A stretch of DNA of 64,000 bases from NCBI GenBank assembly GCA_963798805.1, contig CAWCVC010000010.1:1178001-1242000 (forward strand), given 5' to 3'. Shown here one piece after another: positions 35,027-44,520 of this stretch (its first letter is position 1; each line of letters starts with the position of its first letter). The position numbers and the translations under genes were made by a program. Source of the stretch: CAVZCK01 sp963798805. GTDB lineage: Bacteria > Pseudomonadota > Alphaproteobacteria > Rhizobiales > Rhodomicrobiaceae. Below the pieces are notes generated by a model. That model saw only the letters and a list, made by a program, of their open reading frames with translations. It did no database searches and had not been told where the DNA came from.

Positions 35027-35350
35027 CGTGCCTCGCGATGCAAAAAGCGCTTTGGCCCACTATGTTTGTCGCCGGGGGCCAGGTTCAAGGATTTTGTGGC
35101 TAGAAGCGGCTCGCACGGAGCCGAACCTGGAAAACACCGTGCATGTTTCAGAATTCCTCTTGCGGCGGGCGCGAGCGGCTGCATAAAAGCCGGGCGAAAA
35201 ACATGGTGAAATCGCGCCGTCGCCCTATTTGTGTTACGAAGAGTGCAGGCGCATTCGGACGAGCCCTGCGGCCAGAGAGGCCCGGCTCACAATGCGCCGC
35301 GGTCGGCGCACAACCGGCTTTCAGATGAAGGTTCAGCACAGGACAGCTCA
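35027..35350. other. Divergent intergenic region upstream of glyA
   Basis: About 320 bases holding the promoters of the M16C peptidase and glyA. No glycine-riboswitch-like fold or other RNA element was recognised. The glyA frame is open upstream to 35231, but that segment does not look like SHMT. Confidence 0.35.
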
Positions 35351-36661
35351 ATGACGGCATCGAATGCTCTGGCGGCGGGGCCGCGCGAGAACGGGTTTTT
35401 CACCAGGTCGCTCGCCGAAAGCGATCCCGAAGTCTTTGCGGCGGTGGCTTCGGAGCTGAAACGGCAACAGCACGAGATCGAGCTGATCGCATCCGAGAAC
35501 ATCGTGTCGCGGGCGGTGCTCGAAGCCGCCGGCACCGTGCTCACCAACAAATATGCCGAAGGCTATCCGGGCAAGCGCTATTACGGCGGCTGCCAGTTTG
35601 TCGACGTGGCGGAAACTCTGGCCATCGACCGCGCCAAGCGCTTGTTCAACTGCGGCTTCGTCAATGTGCAGCCGCATTCAGGCTCGCAGGCCAATCAGGG
35701 CGTCATGCTCGCCCTTGCCCAGCCCGGCGACACCATCCTCGGGATGAGCCTGGATGCTGGCGGTCACCTGACACATGGCGCGGCGCCGAACCTGTCGGGC
35801 AAATGGTTCAAGCCGGTCCAGTACGGCGTGCGCCGCGAGGATGGGCTGATCGACTATGACGAGGTCGCGCGTCTCGCGGAGGAGCACAAGCCGCGGATCG
35901 TCATCGCGGGCGGCTCCGCCTATTCCCGCATCATCGATTTCGCCCGCTTCCGGCAGATCGCCGACAGCGTCGGCGCCTATCTGATGGTCGACATGGCGCA
36001 TTTCGCCGGACTCGTCGCCGCGGGCGTGCATCCGAGCCCCCTGCCCCACGCCCATGTCGTGACCACCACGACCCATAAGACGCTGCGCGGCCCGCGCGGC
36101 GGCATGATCCTCACCAATGACGGCGATATCGGCAAGAAGATCAACTCAGCCATGTTCCCCGGATTGCAGGGCGGCCCGCTGATGCACGTCATAGCTGCAA
36201 AAGCGGTCGCATTCGGTGAAGCCTTGCGGCCTTCATTTACGAAATATGCACAGGATGTGATTGCCAACGCTAAATCTTTAGGCGAATCTATCGCTTCGGC
36301 TGGCTACGGCCTCGTGACCGGCGGAACCGACACGCATCTGATTTTGGTTGATCTGCGCCCCAAGAAACTGACTGGCAAAGCGGCCGAAGCCGCGCTGGGG
36401 CGCGCCAACATCACCTGCAACAAGAATGCGGTTCCGTTCGACGAGCAAAAGCCGTTCGTCACCTCAGGCATCCGTCTCGGATCTCCGGCGGGGACGACAC
36501 GGGGCTTCGGCCAAACCGAGTTTCACGAGATCGGGCGCATGATTACCGAGGTGCTCGACGGTCTCGGCTCGAACGGCGATAGCGGCAACGGGCAGGTTGA
36601 GGCGCGCATCAAGCGCGAAGCGATCGAACTGTGCGAACGCTATCCGATCTATAACCAGTAG
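35351..36661 (+). CDS. glyA: Serine hydroxymethyltransferase
   Basis: PLP enzyme of 436 residues interconverting serine and glycine with transfer of a one-carbon unit to THF. ATG at 35351 gives a normal N-terminus (FFTRSLAESDPEVF). Motifs: IELIASENIVS, YAEGYPGKRYYGG, and the PLP-binding Lys in TTTTHKTLRGPRGG. Followed 29 bases later by nrdR, starting the riboflavin operon, an order usual in alphaproteobacteria. Confidence 0.97.
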   Translation: MTASNALAAGPRENGFFTRSLAESDPEVFAAVASELKRQQHEIELIASENIVSRAVLEAAGTVLTNKYAEGYPGKRYYGGCQFVDVAETLAIDRAKRLFNCGFVNVQPHSGSQANQGVMLALAQPGDTILGMSLDAGGHLTHGAAPNLSGKWFKPVQYGVRREDGLIDYDEVARLAEEHKPRIVIAGGSAYSRIIDFARFRQIADSVGAYLMVDMAHFAGLVAAGVHPSPLPHAHVVTTTTHKTLRGPRGGMILTNDGDIGKKINSAMFPGLQGGPLMHVIAAKAVAFGEALRPSFTKYAQDVIANAKSLGESIASAGYGLVTGGTDTHLILVDLRPKKLTGKAAEAALGRANITCNKNAVPFDEQKPFVTSGIRLGSPAGTTRGFGQTEFHEIGRMITEVLDGLGSNGDSGNGQVEARIKREAIELCERYPIYNQ

Positions 36662-36690
36662 GGCTCTTCGCGAGCCATCGGAGGCAGAGC

Positions 36691-37230
36691 ATGCGGTGTC
36701 CCCACTGCGGCCACGACGACACCCAGGTCAGGGACTCCCGGCCGACCGAGGACAATACCGCCATCCGCCGCCGCCGCTATTGCACCCATTGCGGCGAGCG
36801 CTTCACCACCTTCGAGCGCGTGCAGCTTCGCGAGCTCGCCGTGACGAAGCGCAGCGGCCGGCGCGTGCCGTTCGACCGCGACAAGCTCACGCGGTCGCTG
36901 CAGATCGCCTTGCGCAAGCGTCCCGTGGACCAGGAGCAGATCGAACGCCTCGTCAGCAGCATCGTGCGCAAGCTCGAAAGCCAGGGCGAGAACGAGGTGC
37001 CGTCGAACAAGATCGGCGAGCTGATCATGGAGGAGCTGCGCAAGCTCGACGAGGTCGCCTATGTCCGCTTTGCGTCGGTCTATAAGAACTTCCGCGAAGC
37101 CCGCGATTTCGAGACCGTACTCGGAGAAATCAGCAGCGAGCGCCATCCGGCCTCAGCCGCGCCCGATAAGGCCGTGCCGCCGGATAACGGCGTTGTGAGC
37201 AAGGGCCTCAGCACCAATGAGCGGCATTGA
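36691..37230 (+). CDS. nrdR: Transcriptional repressor NrdR
   Basis: ATP-cone regulator of 179 residues that represses ribonucleotide reductase genes in response to dATP/ATP. The N-terminal zinc ribbon is MRCPHCGHDDTQVRDSR...YCTHCGERFTTFE, and the ATP-cone follows at about residues 49-139. It overlaps the ribD start, so both are on one transcript. Length is slightly above the usual 150-160 because of a C-terminal tail. Confidence 0.96.
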   Translation: MRCPHCGHDDTQVRDSRPTEDNTAIRRRRYCTHCGERFTTFERVQLRELAVTKRSGRRVPFDRDKLTRSLQIALRKRPVDQEQIERLVSSIVRKLESQGENEVPSNKIGELIMEELRKLDEVAYVRFASVYKNFREARDFETVLGEISSERHPASAAPDKAVPPDNGVVSKGLSTNERH

Positions 37231-38383
37231 CGCCCGCACAGGAGAGGCCCGACGCAGCCTTATGCCAGCCCAGGACGTAGCCAACATGACCCTGGCGCTT
37301 GCCCTGGGAAAGCGGGGGCTCGGGCAATGCTGGCCGAACCCCGCCGTTGGCGCCGTCGTCGCCGCCTCGTCGGGCCGCATCATCAGCGTCGGCTGGACCG
37401 GGCCGGGTGGGCGACCCCATGCCGAGGCGATTGCGCTCGCCCAAGCCGGCGAAGCCGCACGCGGCGCCACGCTCTACGCAACGCTTGAGCCTTGCGCCCA
37501 TTGGGGCAAGACGCCGCCCTGCGCCGATGCGGTGATAGCCTCGGGTATCAAGCGGGTGGTCTATGGCATCGTCGATCCGGACCCGCGCGTTGCGGGCCGC
37601 GGGCTGGAGAAGTTGAGGCAGAACGGCATCGAGGTTGTTCAAGGTCCGCTCACGGCGGAAGCTAGCTGGCTGGCCATCGGACATGAGCTTCGGGTGGCGA
37701 AGCGGCGGCCGTTCATGCAACTCAAGCTCGCGGTCGACCCGGAGGGTCTCGTTCCGGCGGGCGGCGGCGGCATGCCGGTCTGGACCACCGGCGAGGAGGC
37801 GCGCGGCCTCAGCCATCTCATCCGCGCCGAAGCCGATGCGATCATGATCGGCTACGGCACCGTACTCGCCGACGACCCCGATCTCACCTGCCGGCTTCCG
37901 GGGCTCTCCTGGCGCTCGCCCGTACGGGTGGTGCTTTCGACGGACGGGCGCTTCAGCCGCTACGCGCGAATGCTGAAGAATCTGAGCACTGCGCCGGTCT
38001 GGATCTTCGTCGCCGTCGATGTCGCGGAATACGCCAAGACGCGGCTCGAAAGCCTCGGCGCCACGATGATCACGGTCGCCAAAAATCCGCAAGGGCGGCT
38101 CGATCTTCACGCCGTTATCTATGAGCTTGCCGAGCGCGGTATTACTCGGCTCCTGGTCGAAGGTGGACCGTCACTGGAAATGAATCTGCTGCGCGGCGAT
38201 CTTGCCGACGAGGTGCTGATCTTCCAGGGCGCCAAGGAGACTGTCGGGCCGCAGATCATGCCTTTTGCGCCTGCGGGACTTGACGCCGTCACCGACGTGC
38301 CAACATTCCGTCCTGCGGGGATTCGGGAGATCGGCAGCGATCGCGTCTGGGTCTATCGTCGCGCGGAATTCTGGAACGGCTGA
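37217..38383 (+). CDS. ribD: Bifunctional riboflavin biosynthesis protein RibD
   Basis: Deaminase plus reductase of 388 residues in riboflavin synthesis. The N-terminal zinc deaminase domain has HAEAIALAQAG and the PCAHWGKTPPC motif; the C-terminal reductase domain (from about residue 165) binds NADPH and includes LLVEGGPSLEMNLL. The start at 37217 overlaps nrdR by 14 bases; ATG at 37262 is an alternative (MPAQDVANM). Confidence 0.94.
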   Translation: MSGIDARTGEARRSLMPAQDVANMTLALALGKRGLGQCWPNPAVGAVVAASSGRIISVGWTGPGGRPHAEAIALAQAGEAARGATLYATLEPCAHWGKTPPCADAVIASGIKRVVYGIVDPDPRVAGRGLEKLRQNGIEVVQGPLTAEASWLAIGHELRVAKRRPFMQLKLAVDPEGLVPAGGGGMPVWTTGEEARGLSHLIRAEADAIMIGYGTVLADDPDLTCRLPGLSWRSPVRVVLSTDGRFSRYARMLKNLSTAPVWIFVAVDVAEYAKTRLESLGATMITVAKNPQGRLDLHAVIYELAERGITRLLVEGGPSLEMNLLRGDLADEVLIFQGAKETVGPQIMPFAPAGLDAVTDVPTFRPAGIREIGSDRVWVYRRAEFWNG

Positions 38384-38384
38384 A

Positions 38385-38990
38385 ATGTTTACCGGCATCA
38401 TTACCGACATTGGCGAGGTCAGGCAGGCCGAGGGTGGCCGCTTCCGCATCGCCTGCCACTATAATCCCGCCTCCATCGCGATTGGCGCCTCGATCGCCTG
38501 CGACGGCTGCTGTCTGACGGCGACGCACATCGAGGCGCAAGGGGCAAATGCCTGCGTCTTCCACGTCGAAGCCTCCAACGAGACGCTCGGCAAGACGACG
38601 CTCGGGCGGTGGCGCACCGGCACCCGCGTCAATCTCGAACCCTCGCTGGCGCTCGGCGATGAACTGGGCGGCCATCTGGTCACGGGCCATGTCGATGGCG
38701 TCGCGGAAATCCTAAGCATCGAGCCGGACGGCACCTCGAAGCGCTTCGAGATCGCCTGCCCGGAGGCGCTTGCTGGCTTCGTTGCCGCCAAGGGCTCGGT
38801 TGCGCTCGACGGCACTTCGCTGACCGTCAACACGGTCAAGGGCAACCGCTTCACCGTCAACATCATCCCGCATACGCTCGAAGTCACCAGCTGGGGGCAA
38901 AAACGCGCAGGCGATCCGCTCAATATGGAGGTTGATCTCATTGCACGCTATGTTGCCCGTCTGAGCGAGCACCAGAGAACAGGCGCATGA
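38385..38990 (+). CDS. ribE: Riboflavin synthase alpha chain
   Basis: Makes riboflavin and recycles the pyrimidine from two lumazine molecules. The 201-residue product has two similar beta-barrel lumazine-binding halves (about 1-97 and 98-190) and starts with the family hallmark MFTGIITDIGEV at ATG 38385, directly after ribD. Its end overlaps ribBA by four bases. Confidence 0.96.
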   Translation: MFTGIITDIGEVRQAEGGRFRIACHYNPASIAIGASIACDGCCLTATHIEAQGANACVFHVEASNETLGKTTLGRWRTGTRVNLEPSLALGDELGGHLVTGHVDGVAEILSIEPDGTSKRFEIACPEALAGFVAAKGSVALDGTSLTVNTVKGNRFTVNIIPHTLEVTSWGQKRAGDPLNMEVDLIARYVARLSEHQRTGA

Positions 38991-40120
38991 GCATCGCTGA
39001 AAAACCCCGGCATTTCGGCCAGCTTTCCTCGATCGAGGAGATTCTGGAGGATGCCCGCAAAGGCCGGATGTTCATCCTCGTCGATGCCGAGGACCGCGAG
39101 AATGAAGGCGACCTCGTCATTCCGGCGCAGAAGGCGACGCCGGAAGCCATCAATTTCATGGCCAAATATGGCCGCGGCCTGATCTGCCTGGCGCTGACTC
39201 AGGAGCGCGCCGCCGAGCTTCGGCTGGAGCTGATGGCGCGCTCGAACCAGTCGCGCCATTCGACGAATTTCACCGTCTCGATCGAGGCGCGCGAGGGCAT
39301 TACCACCGGCATTTCCGCCCATGACCGCGCCCACACGATCGCGACGGCGATCGATCCCAAGAAGGACCATCGCGACATCGTCTCTCCAGGGCATGTCTTC
39401 CCGCTGGTCGCCAGGGCCGGCGGCGTTCTCGTCCGCGCCGGCCACACGGAGACCGCGATCGACATCGCGCGTCTGGCTGGCCTCCATCCCGCCGGCGTCA
39501 TCTGCGAGATCATGAATGACGACGGCACCATGGCGCGGATGCCGGACCTGATGGCTTTTGGGCAGCGCCACGGGCTGAAGATCGCCACCATCGCCGACCT
39601 GATCGCCTATCGGCTGAAATATGACTGCCTCGTCCGTGTGGTGGAGCAGAAGCATGTCGACAGCCTTTACGGCGCCGAGTTCGATCTGAAGGTCTACCAG
39701 AACACCGCCGACGGGCAGGAGCATATCGCGCTGGTGAAAGGCGATGTCGCAGCGCCGGGGCCGGTGCCAGCGCGGATTCATGCCATCAATGTGCTGGAAG
39801 ACGTGATCGGTGTCGCCGCCAAGGAGGACCGGCGGTCGCTGGTCGAGCGCGGCCTGCGGATGCTGGCACGCGAGAAGCGCGGCGTTTTCGTCCTCATCCG
39901 CGAAGCGTGCCCGACTGCGGTTTCCGGCAGGTTGCGCGGCGAACCGGGCGACGGCAGGAGCGAAGCGTCGACGCGGCTTGTCGATTACGGCGTCGGAGCA
40001 CAAATCCTGCTCGATCTCGGCGTGCACGAGATCGAGCTGCTCTCGAATTCGCCGCTGCCGAAAGTCATCGGGATCGAAGGCTATGGCCTGAAGATCGTCG
40101 GCCGCCGCCCGATCGAATAG
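38987..40120 (+). CDS. ribBA: 3,4-dihydroxy-2-butanone 4-phosphate synthase (RibBA-type, GCH II part degenerate)
   Basis: The N-terminal domain (about 1-205) is a complete DHBP synthase: VDAEDRENEGDLVIPA, GLICLALT, and RAGHTETAIDIARLAGL. The C-terminal domain (about 210-377) aligns with GTP cyclohydrolase II but lacks the zinc cysteine motif of active RibA: no CxxxxxxxxxxCxC stretch is seen, and the region around VPARIHAINVLEDVIG is changed. I infer that only the ribulose-5-phosphate branch is provided here and a separate ribA is encoded elsewhere, as in other alphaproteobacteria. Confidence 0.92.
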   Translation: MSIAEKPRHFGQLSSIEEILEDARKGRMFILVDAEDRENEGDLVIPAQKATPEAINFMAKYGRGLICLALTQERAAELRLELMARSNQSRHSTNFTVSIEAREGITTGISAHDRAHTIATAIDPKKDHRDIVSPGHVFPLVARAGGVLVRAGHTETAIDIARLAGLHPAGVICEIMNDDGTMARMPDLMAFGQRHGLKIATIADLIAYRLKYDCLVRVVEQKHVDSLYGAEFDLKVYQNTADGQEHIALVKGDVAAPGPVPARIHAINVLEDVIGVAAKEDRRSLVERGLRMLAREKRGVFVLIREACPTAVSGRLRGEPGDGRSEASTRLVDYGVGAQILLDLGVHEIELLSNSPLPKVIGIEGYGLKIVGRRPIE

Positions 40121-40135
40121 GATTGAGTCACAATC

Positions 40136-40612
40136 ATGCCGAGTTTCAGCCCATCCATCCTCGTCATCGAAGGCCGGTTCTACGAGGACATCTCCGCCGA
40201 GCTGGCGAAGGGCGCTCTCACCGCGCTTGAGGAGGCGAACGCCACCGTACACACCATCTCGGTGCCTGGCGCGCTGGAGATTCCGCAGGCCCTGGCCTTC
40301 GCCATCCGCGCCGGGCTGACGCCGTTCGGCGCGACGCGCTGGCGCTATCACGGTGCGGTGGCGCTCGGCTGCGTCATCCGTGGCGAAACCGCACACTTCG
40401 ACATCGTCGCCAACGAGTCCGCCCGCGCGCTGATGAACATCGCCACGACATCCGGCGTTCCGGTCGGCAACGGCATCCTCACTGTCGAAAACGAGTCACA
40501 AGCCTGGGAAAGGGCGTCCATAACGAAGGGAAACAAGGGCGCGGACGCCGCGCGCGCTTGCCTGCGTTTGATCGATGTGTTCATGGAAAGCCATGGATTC
40601 GGATTTGAATGA
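40136..40612 (+). CDS. ribH: 6,7-dimethyl-8-ribityllumazine synthase
   Basis: Condenses DHBP with the pyrimidine to lumazine, the riboflavin synthase substrate. Product of 158 residues with the lumazine-binding motif VPGALEIPQAL, CVIRGETAHFDIV and the catalytic His in that segment. Starts 15 bases after ribBA, leaving no room for an FMN riboswitch. It overlaps nusB. Confidence 0.95.
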   Translation: MPSFSPSILVIEGRFYEDISAELAKGALTALEEANATVHTISVPGALEIPQALAFAIRAGLTPFGATRWRYHGAVALGCVIRGETAHFDIVANESARALMNIATTSGVPVGNGILTVENESQAWERASITKGNKGADAARACLRLIDVFMESHGFGFE

Positions 40613-41111
40613 TGCCGCTCCGGCCCGCCCGAATAGCGACGGCCGAATGTTAGGCGCGCGCGGCACGGCAAGGCTCGCCGCGGTCCAGGCGCTGTATCAG
40701 ATGGAAGTCGCGCAGACGGACGCTGCGGTGGTGATCGCACAGTTCACCCGCCATCGCTTCGGCCATGAGGTCGAAGGCGCCTATTACGACCGGGCGGACG
40801 AGCCGTTCTTCAAAGATCTGGTGCTGGGTATCGTCCGCGAGCAGCGCGCCGTGGACCCGCTGATCGCCGGCCACCTCGCCGAGGGCTGGCGGCTGTCACG
40901 GATCGACAGCATCTTGCGGGCGATCCTGCGCGCCGCGACCTACGAGCTGAAAGCGCGGACGGACGTGCCGCTGAAGGTGATCATCAACGAATATGTCGAG
41001 ATCGCCCATGCATTTTTCGGCGGCGACGAGCCCGGCGTGGTGAATGGCATCCTCGACGCGATCGCGCGCGAGCTGCGCCCCGCCGATTTCCACAAGCCCG
41101 CTCATGGCTGA
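40593..41111 (+). CDS. nusB: Transcription antitermination factor NusB
   Basis: All-helical RNA-binding protein that joins NusE in rRNA antitermination. Product of 172 residues (ATG at 40593; frame open from 40575) with ARLAAVQALYQMEV and the C-terminal EYVEIAHAFFGGDEPGVVNGILDAIA typical of NusB. It overlaps the ribH end and the thiL start, in the usual alphaproteobacterial order. Confidence 0.95.
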   Translation: MDSDLNDAAPARPNSDGRMLGARGTARLAAVQALYQMEVAQTDAAVVIAQFTRHRFGHEVEGAYYDRADEPFFKDLVLGIVREQRAVDPLIAGHLAEGWRLSRIDSILRAILRAATYELKARTDVPLKVIINEYVEIAHAFFGGDEPGVVNGILDAIARELRPADFHKPAHG

Positions 41112-42126
41112 CGAGGATCGAGGCGCGACGCTCAGTGAAGACGGCCTGATCGCCCGCCATTTCAGGCCGCTGGCCGAAGGTTTTCCGGGCGCCTTCGGAT
41201 TGAAGGACGATGCGGCGGTGATCGAGCCGACGCCGGGCGAGGATCTCGTCGTTACCACCGACGCGCTGATTGCCGGCGTGCATTTCCTCACCGACGACGA
41301 TGCGGCCGACATCGCCTATAAGGCGCTCGCGGTCAACGTCTCCGACCTCGCCGCCAAAGCGGCAAAGCCGATCGCTTACAGCCTGGCCCTGGTTCTGCCT
41401 CGTGATGTTACAGAAAGCTGGATTACTGCCTTTGCCGACGGCCTCCGTCAGGCACAGGCCGCTTTTGGCATCGCCCTAAGCGGCGGCGATACCACGACAT
41501 CGCCCACCGGCCCGTTGATGATCTCCGTGACCGCCTTCGGCGGCGTATCTCATGGGCGTACCCCGCGCCGGGGCGGCGCCAAGCCGGGCGATAGTCTCTA
41601 TGTCAGCGGCACCATTGGCGATGCCGCACTCGGCCTGCGCTTGCGGCGAAATGACATCGAGGTCCAGGCGTGGCCGATTGATTCGGCCTCGCGCCAAGGC
41701 CTTATTGCGCGTTTTCTGCGTCCGGAACCGCGCCTTGCGCTTCGTGACGCCCTGCTCGCCCATGCTTCGGCCGCGATGGACATTTCGGACGGGCTTGCCA
41801 TCGACTGCGCCAGACTATGCTCGGCCTCGGGCGTCTCGGCACGGATCGACGCGGCAAGCGTGCCGCTATCGCCCGCGGCCGCGCAGATCCTCGCAGCCGA
41901 GCCGGCACTGCTCGAAACGATTCTAACCGGCGGCGATGATTATGAAATCCTGGCCGCGATCCCGCCTGACCACGAAAAGCCCTTCGCCGAAGCCGCCGGC
42001 TCGGCCGGAATCGCCGTCACCCGTATTGGGATGATCGGCTCCGAAGCGGCCCCGCTCTCCATCATCGGCGCGGACGGGCAGCCGCTGGCGCTCTCCCGCC
42101 TCGGCTACGACCATTTGGCGCGTTGA
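41104..42126 (+). CDS. thiL: Thiamine-monophosphate kinase
   Basis: ATP-dependent kinase of 340 residues making thiamine diphosphate. Motifs: GLKDDAAVI, VVTTDALIAGVHF near the N-terminus, GDTTTSP in the middle, and DISDGLAIDCARL toward the C-terminus, all PurM-like AIR-synthase signatures. ATG at 41104 overlaps nusB by 8 bases. Last gene before hppA, from which it is separated by about 230 bases. Confidence 0.94.
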   Translation: MADEDRGATLSEDGLIARHFRPLAEGFPGAFGLKDDAAVIEPTPGEDLVVTTDALIAGVHFLTDDDAADIAYKALAVNVSDLAAKAAKPIAYSLALVLPRDVTESWITAFADGLRQAQAAFGIALSGGDTTTSPTGPLMISVTAFGGVSHGRTPRRGGAKPGDSLYVSGTIGDAALGLRLRRNDIEVQAWPIDSASRQGLIARFLRPEPRLALRDALLAHASAAMDISDGLAIDCARLCSASGVSARIDAASVPLSPAAAQILAAEPALLETILTGGDDYEILAAIPPDHEKPFAEAAGSAGIAVTRIGMIGSEAAPLSIIGADGQPLALSRLGYDHLAR

Positions 42127-42358
42127 CTTCTCCTCACCGCGCGGTATCTCGCTGCTCATCACGGTTTTGTTGCAGAAGCGGAGCGATTTTTCTATTGTCC
42201 CGGCGGCTTCGCATGGGGCGGCCCCGCACTCATCCCGTGCTAGCCGGAACTGTCAGGAAACAAAAGCGCTTGATTGATGCCAATGCGCTGCGGGCTATGC
42301 GCATAACAAGAACGATGTCGCGTGGCCTCCCGCCCAATCCATTGCGAGGGATTAATCG

Positions 42359-44455
42359 ATGAACATTTTAATTTTGGCGATCATAGCGTGTGGCGCTTTG
42401 TCGATCGTCTACGGCGTCTGGGCGATCCGGACCGTCATGGCGGCCGATGCGGGCAGCGCACGCATGCAGGAAATTTCCGCCGCCGTGCGCGAAGGCGCTC
42501 AGGCTTATCTGAAACGTCAGTACACCACCATAGCCGGGGTCGGCGTCGTCATTTTCATTCTGGCCTTTTTCCTGCTTGGCTGGATGTCGGCGATCGGCTT
42601 CGCCATCGGCGCCATTCTTTCCGGCGCGGCCGGCTTCATCGGCATGCATGTCTCCGTGCGCGCCAATGTGCGCGTTGCGCAAGCGGCAACCAAATCGCTG
42701 GCCGAGGGCTTGGCCATCGCGTTCAAGGCGGGCGCAGTCACGGGTCTGCTCGTCGCCGGGCTCGGCCTGCTCGGCGTCACGCTCTATTTCACCTTCCTCA
42801 CGGGCGCGCTCGGCCTCGATCCGACGAGCCGCGATGTGATCGATGCACTGATTGCGACCTCATTCGGCGCCTCGCTGATCTCGATCTTCGCCCGTCTCGG
42901 CGGCGGCATCTTCACCAAGGGCGCCGATGTCGGCGGCGACATGGTCGGCAAGGTCGAGGCGGGCATTCCCGAAGACGATCCGCGCAACCCGGCCACGATC
43001 GCAGACAATGTCGGTGATAATGTCGGTGACTGCGCGGGCATGGCCGCCGACCTATTCGAGACCTATGTGGTGACCGCGGTCGCCACCATGGTGCTCGCCG
43101 CCATCGCCCTGCCCCCGCAATTCAAGCTGGCGGGCATGATGCTGCCGCTGACGATCGGCGGCGCCTGCGTGGTGACCTCGATCATCGGCACCTTCTTCGT
43201 CAAGCTCGGCAGCAGCAACAACATCATGGGCGCGCTCTATAAGGGCATTCTCGCCACGGGCGTCTTGTCGCTGCTGGCGCTTTATCCCGTGATGATCATC
43301 GTCTTCGGCAGCATGTCCGTCGATCTGGGCGGCTTCACGCCGACGTCGCTGTTCTGGTGCGGCGCGGTTGGCCTGGTCATCACCGGCCTGATCATCTGGA
43401 TCACCGAATATTACACGGGCACCGGCCGCCGCCCCGTGAACTCGATCGCCGAAGCCTCGATCACCGGCCACGGCACGAATGTGATCCAAGGCCTCGCCGT
43501 CTCGATGGAAGCGACCGCGCTGCCCGCGCTCGTCATCATCAGCGGCATCCTGGTGACCTTCAACCTCGCGGGCCTGTTCGGCATCGCCACGGCGGTCACG
43601 ACCATGCTGGCCCTTGCCGGCATCATCGTCGCGCTCGACGCCTTCGGCCCCGTCACCGACAATGCCGGCGGCATTGCCGAAATGGCCGGTCTGCCCAAGG
43701 AAGTGCGTCACAACACCGACGCCCTCGACGCCGTCGGCAACACGACCAAAGCCGTGACGAAGGGCTATGCCATCGGCTCGGCGGGTCTGGGCGCGCTGGT
43801 GCTGTTTGCCGCCTACACGCAGGATCTTAAGGCCTATTTCGGCGCCCTGAATGTCACATTCGACCTGTCCAGCCCCTATGTCGTGGTTGGCCTGCTGTTC
43901 GGCGGTTTGCTGCCCTATCTGTTCGGCGGCATGTCCATGACGGCGGTCGGCCGCGCCGCGCAGTCGGTGGTCGTCGAAGTGCGGCGGCAGTTCAAGGAGA
44001 GGCCCGGCATCATGGCGGGTACGGAAAAGCCCGATTACGGCCGCGCGGTCGACATGCTGACCAAGGCGGCGATCCGGGAAATGATCGTGCCGTCCCTGCT
44101 CCCCGTGCTTTCCCCGATCGTCGTCTATATCGTCATCAACTGGATCGCGGGACAGGCGGCAGCCTTCTCCGCGGTCGGCGCGATGCTGATGGGCGTGATC
44201 GTCACGGGTCTGTTCGTCGCCATCTCGATGACGGCGGGCGGCGGCGCCTGGGACAATGCCAAGAAAAGCTTCGAGGACGGCTTTATTGATTCACACGGAC
44301 AGAAGCATTTCAAGGGCTCCGAGGCGCACAAGGCATCGGTCACCGGTGACACCGTCGGCGATCCCTATAAGGACACCGCCGGGCCGGCCGTGAACCCGAT
44401 GATCAAGATCACCAATATCGTCGCCCTGCTGCTGCTTGCGGTACTGGCGCATTAA
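42359..44455 (+). CDS. hppA: K+-independent proton-pumping pyrophosphatase
   Basis: Membrane pyrophosphatase of 698 residues with about 16 helices, pumping H+ while hydrolysing PPi. Substrate loop residues include DVGGDMVGKVEAGIPEDDPRNP and DNVGDNVGDCAGMAADLFE (both Asp-rich sites). The K+-selectivity site reads GNTTKAVTKGY: Lys and Thr occupy the positions that are Ala and Gly in K+-dependent enzymes, so this one should not need K+. A perfect terminator hairpin follows. Confidence 0.97.
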   Translation: MNILILAIIACGALSIVYGVWAIRTVMAADAGSARMQEISAAVREGAQAYLKRQYTTIAGVGVVIFILAFFLLGWMSAIGFAIGAILSGAAGFIGMHVSVRANVRVAQAATKSLAEGLAIAFKAGAVTGLLVAGLGLLGVTLYFTFLTGALGLDPTSRDVIDALIATSFGASLISIFARLGGGIFTKGADVGGDMVGKVEAGIPEDDPRNPATIADNVGDNVGDCAGMAADLFETYVVTAVATMVLAAIALPPQFKLAGMMLPLTIGGACVVTSIIGTFFVKLGSSNNIMGALYKGILATGVLSLLALYPVMIIVFGSMSVDLGGFTPTSLFWCGAVGLVITGLIIWITEYYTGTGRRPVNSIAEASITGHGTNVIQGLAVSMEATALPALVIISGILVTFNLAGLFGIATAVTTMLALAGIIVALDAFGPVTDNAGGIAEMAGLPKEVRHNTDALDAVGNTTKAVTKGYAIGSAGLGALVLFAAYTQDLKAYFGALNVTFDLSSPYVVVGLLFGGLLPYLFGGMSMTAVGRAAQSVVVEVRRQFKERPGIMAGTEKPDYGRAVDMLTKAAIREMIVPSLLPVLSPIVVYIVINWIAGQAAAFSAVGAMLMGVIVTGLFVAISMTAGGGAWDNAKKSFEDGFIDSHGQKHFKGSEAHKASVTGDTVGDPYKDTAGPAVNPMIKITNIVALLLLAVLAH

Positions 44456-44480
44456 GCAGCCAACGGCATCCCAGAAATGT

Positions 44481-44504
44481 AAAGGGCCCCTCGAGGGGCC
44501 CTTT
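44481..44504. terminator. Bidirectional terminator between hppA and bamE
   Basis: A 24-base perfect palindrome made of AAAGGGCCCCTC and its complement, ending in TTT. It lies between convergent hppA and bamE and can serve both. Confidence 0.85.
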
Positions 44505-44520
44505 GTCTGGCGATGTAAGA

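Noticed and set aside
40113..40140. FMN riboswitch upstream of ribH
   Set aside because: ribBA and ribH are only 15 bases apart and no conserved FMN-aptamer segments are seen anywhere in the operon.
38948..40396. Long minus-strand ORF of 482 codons
   Set aside because: It is antisense to ribE-ribBA-ribH; its composition (His, Arg, Gln and Asp-rich) is that of a shadow frame and it shows no family motif.
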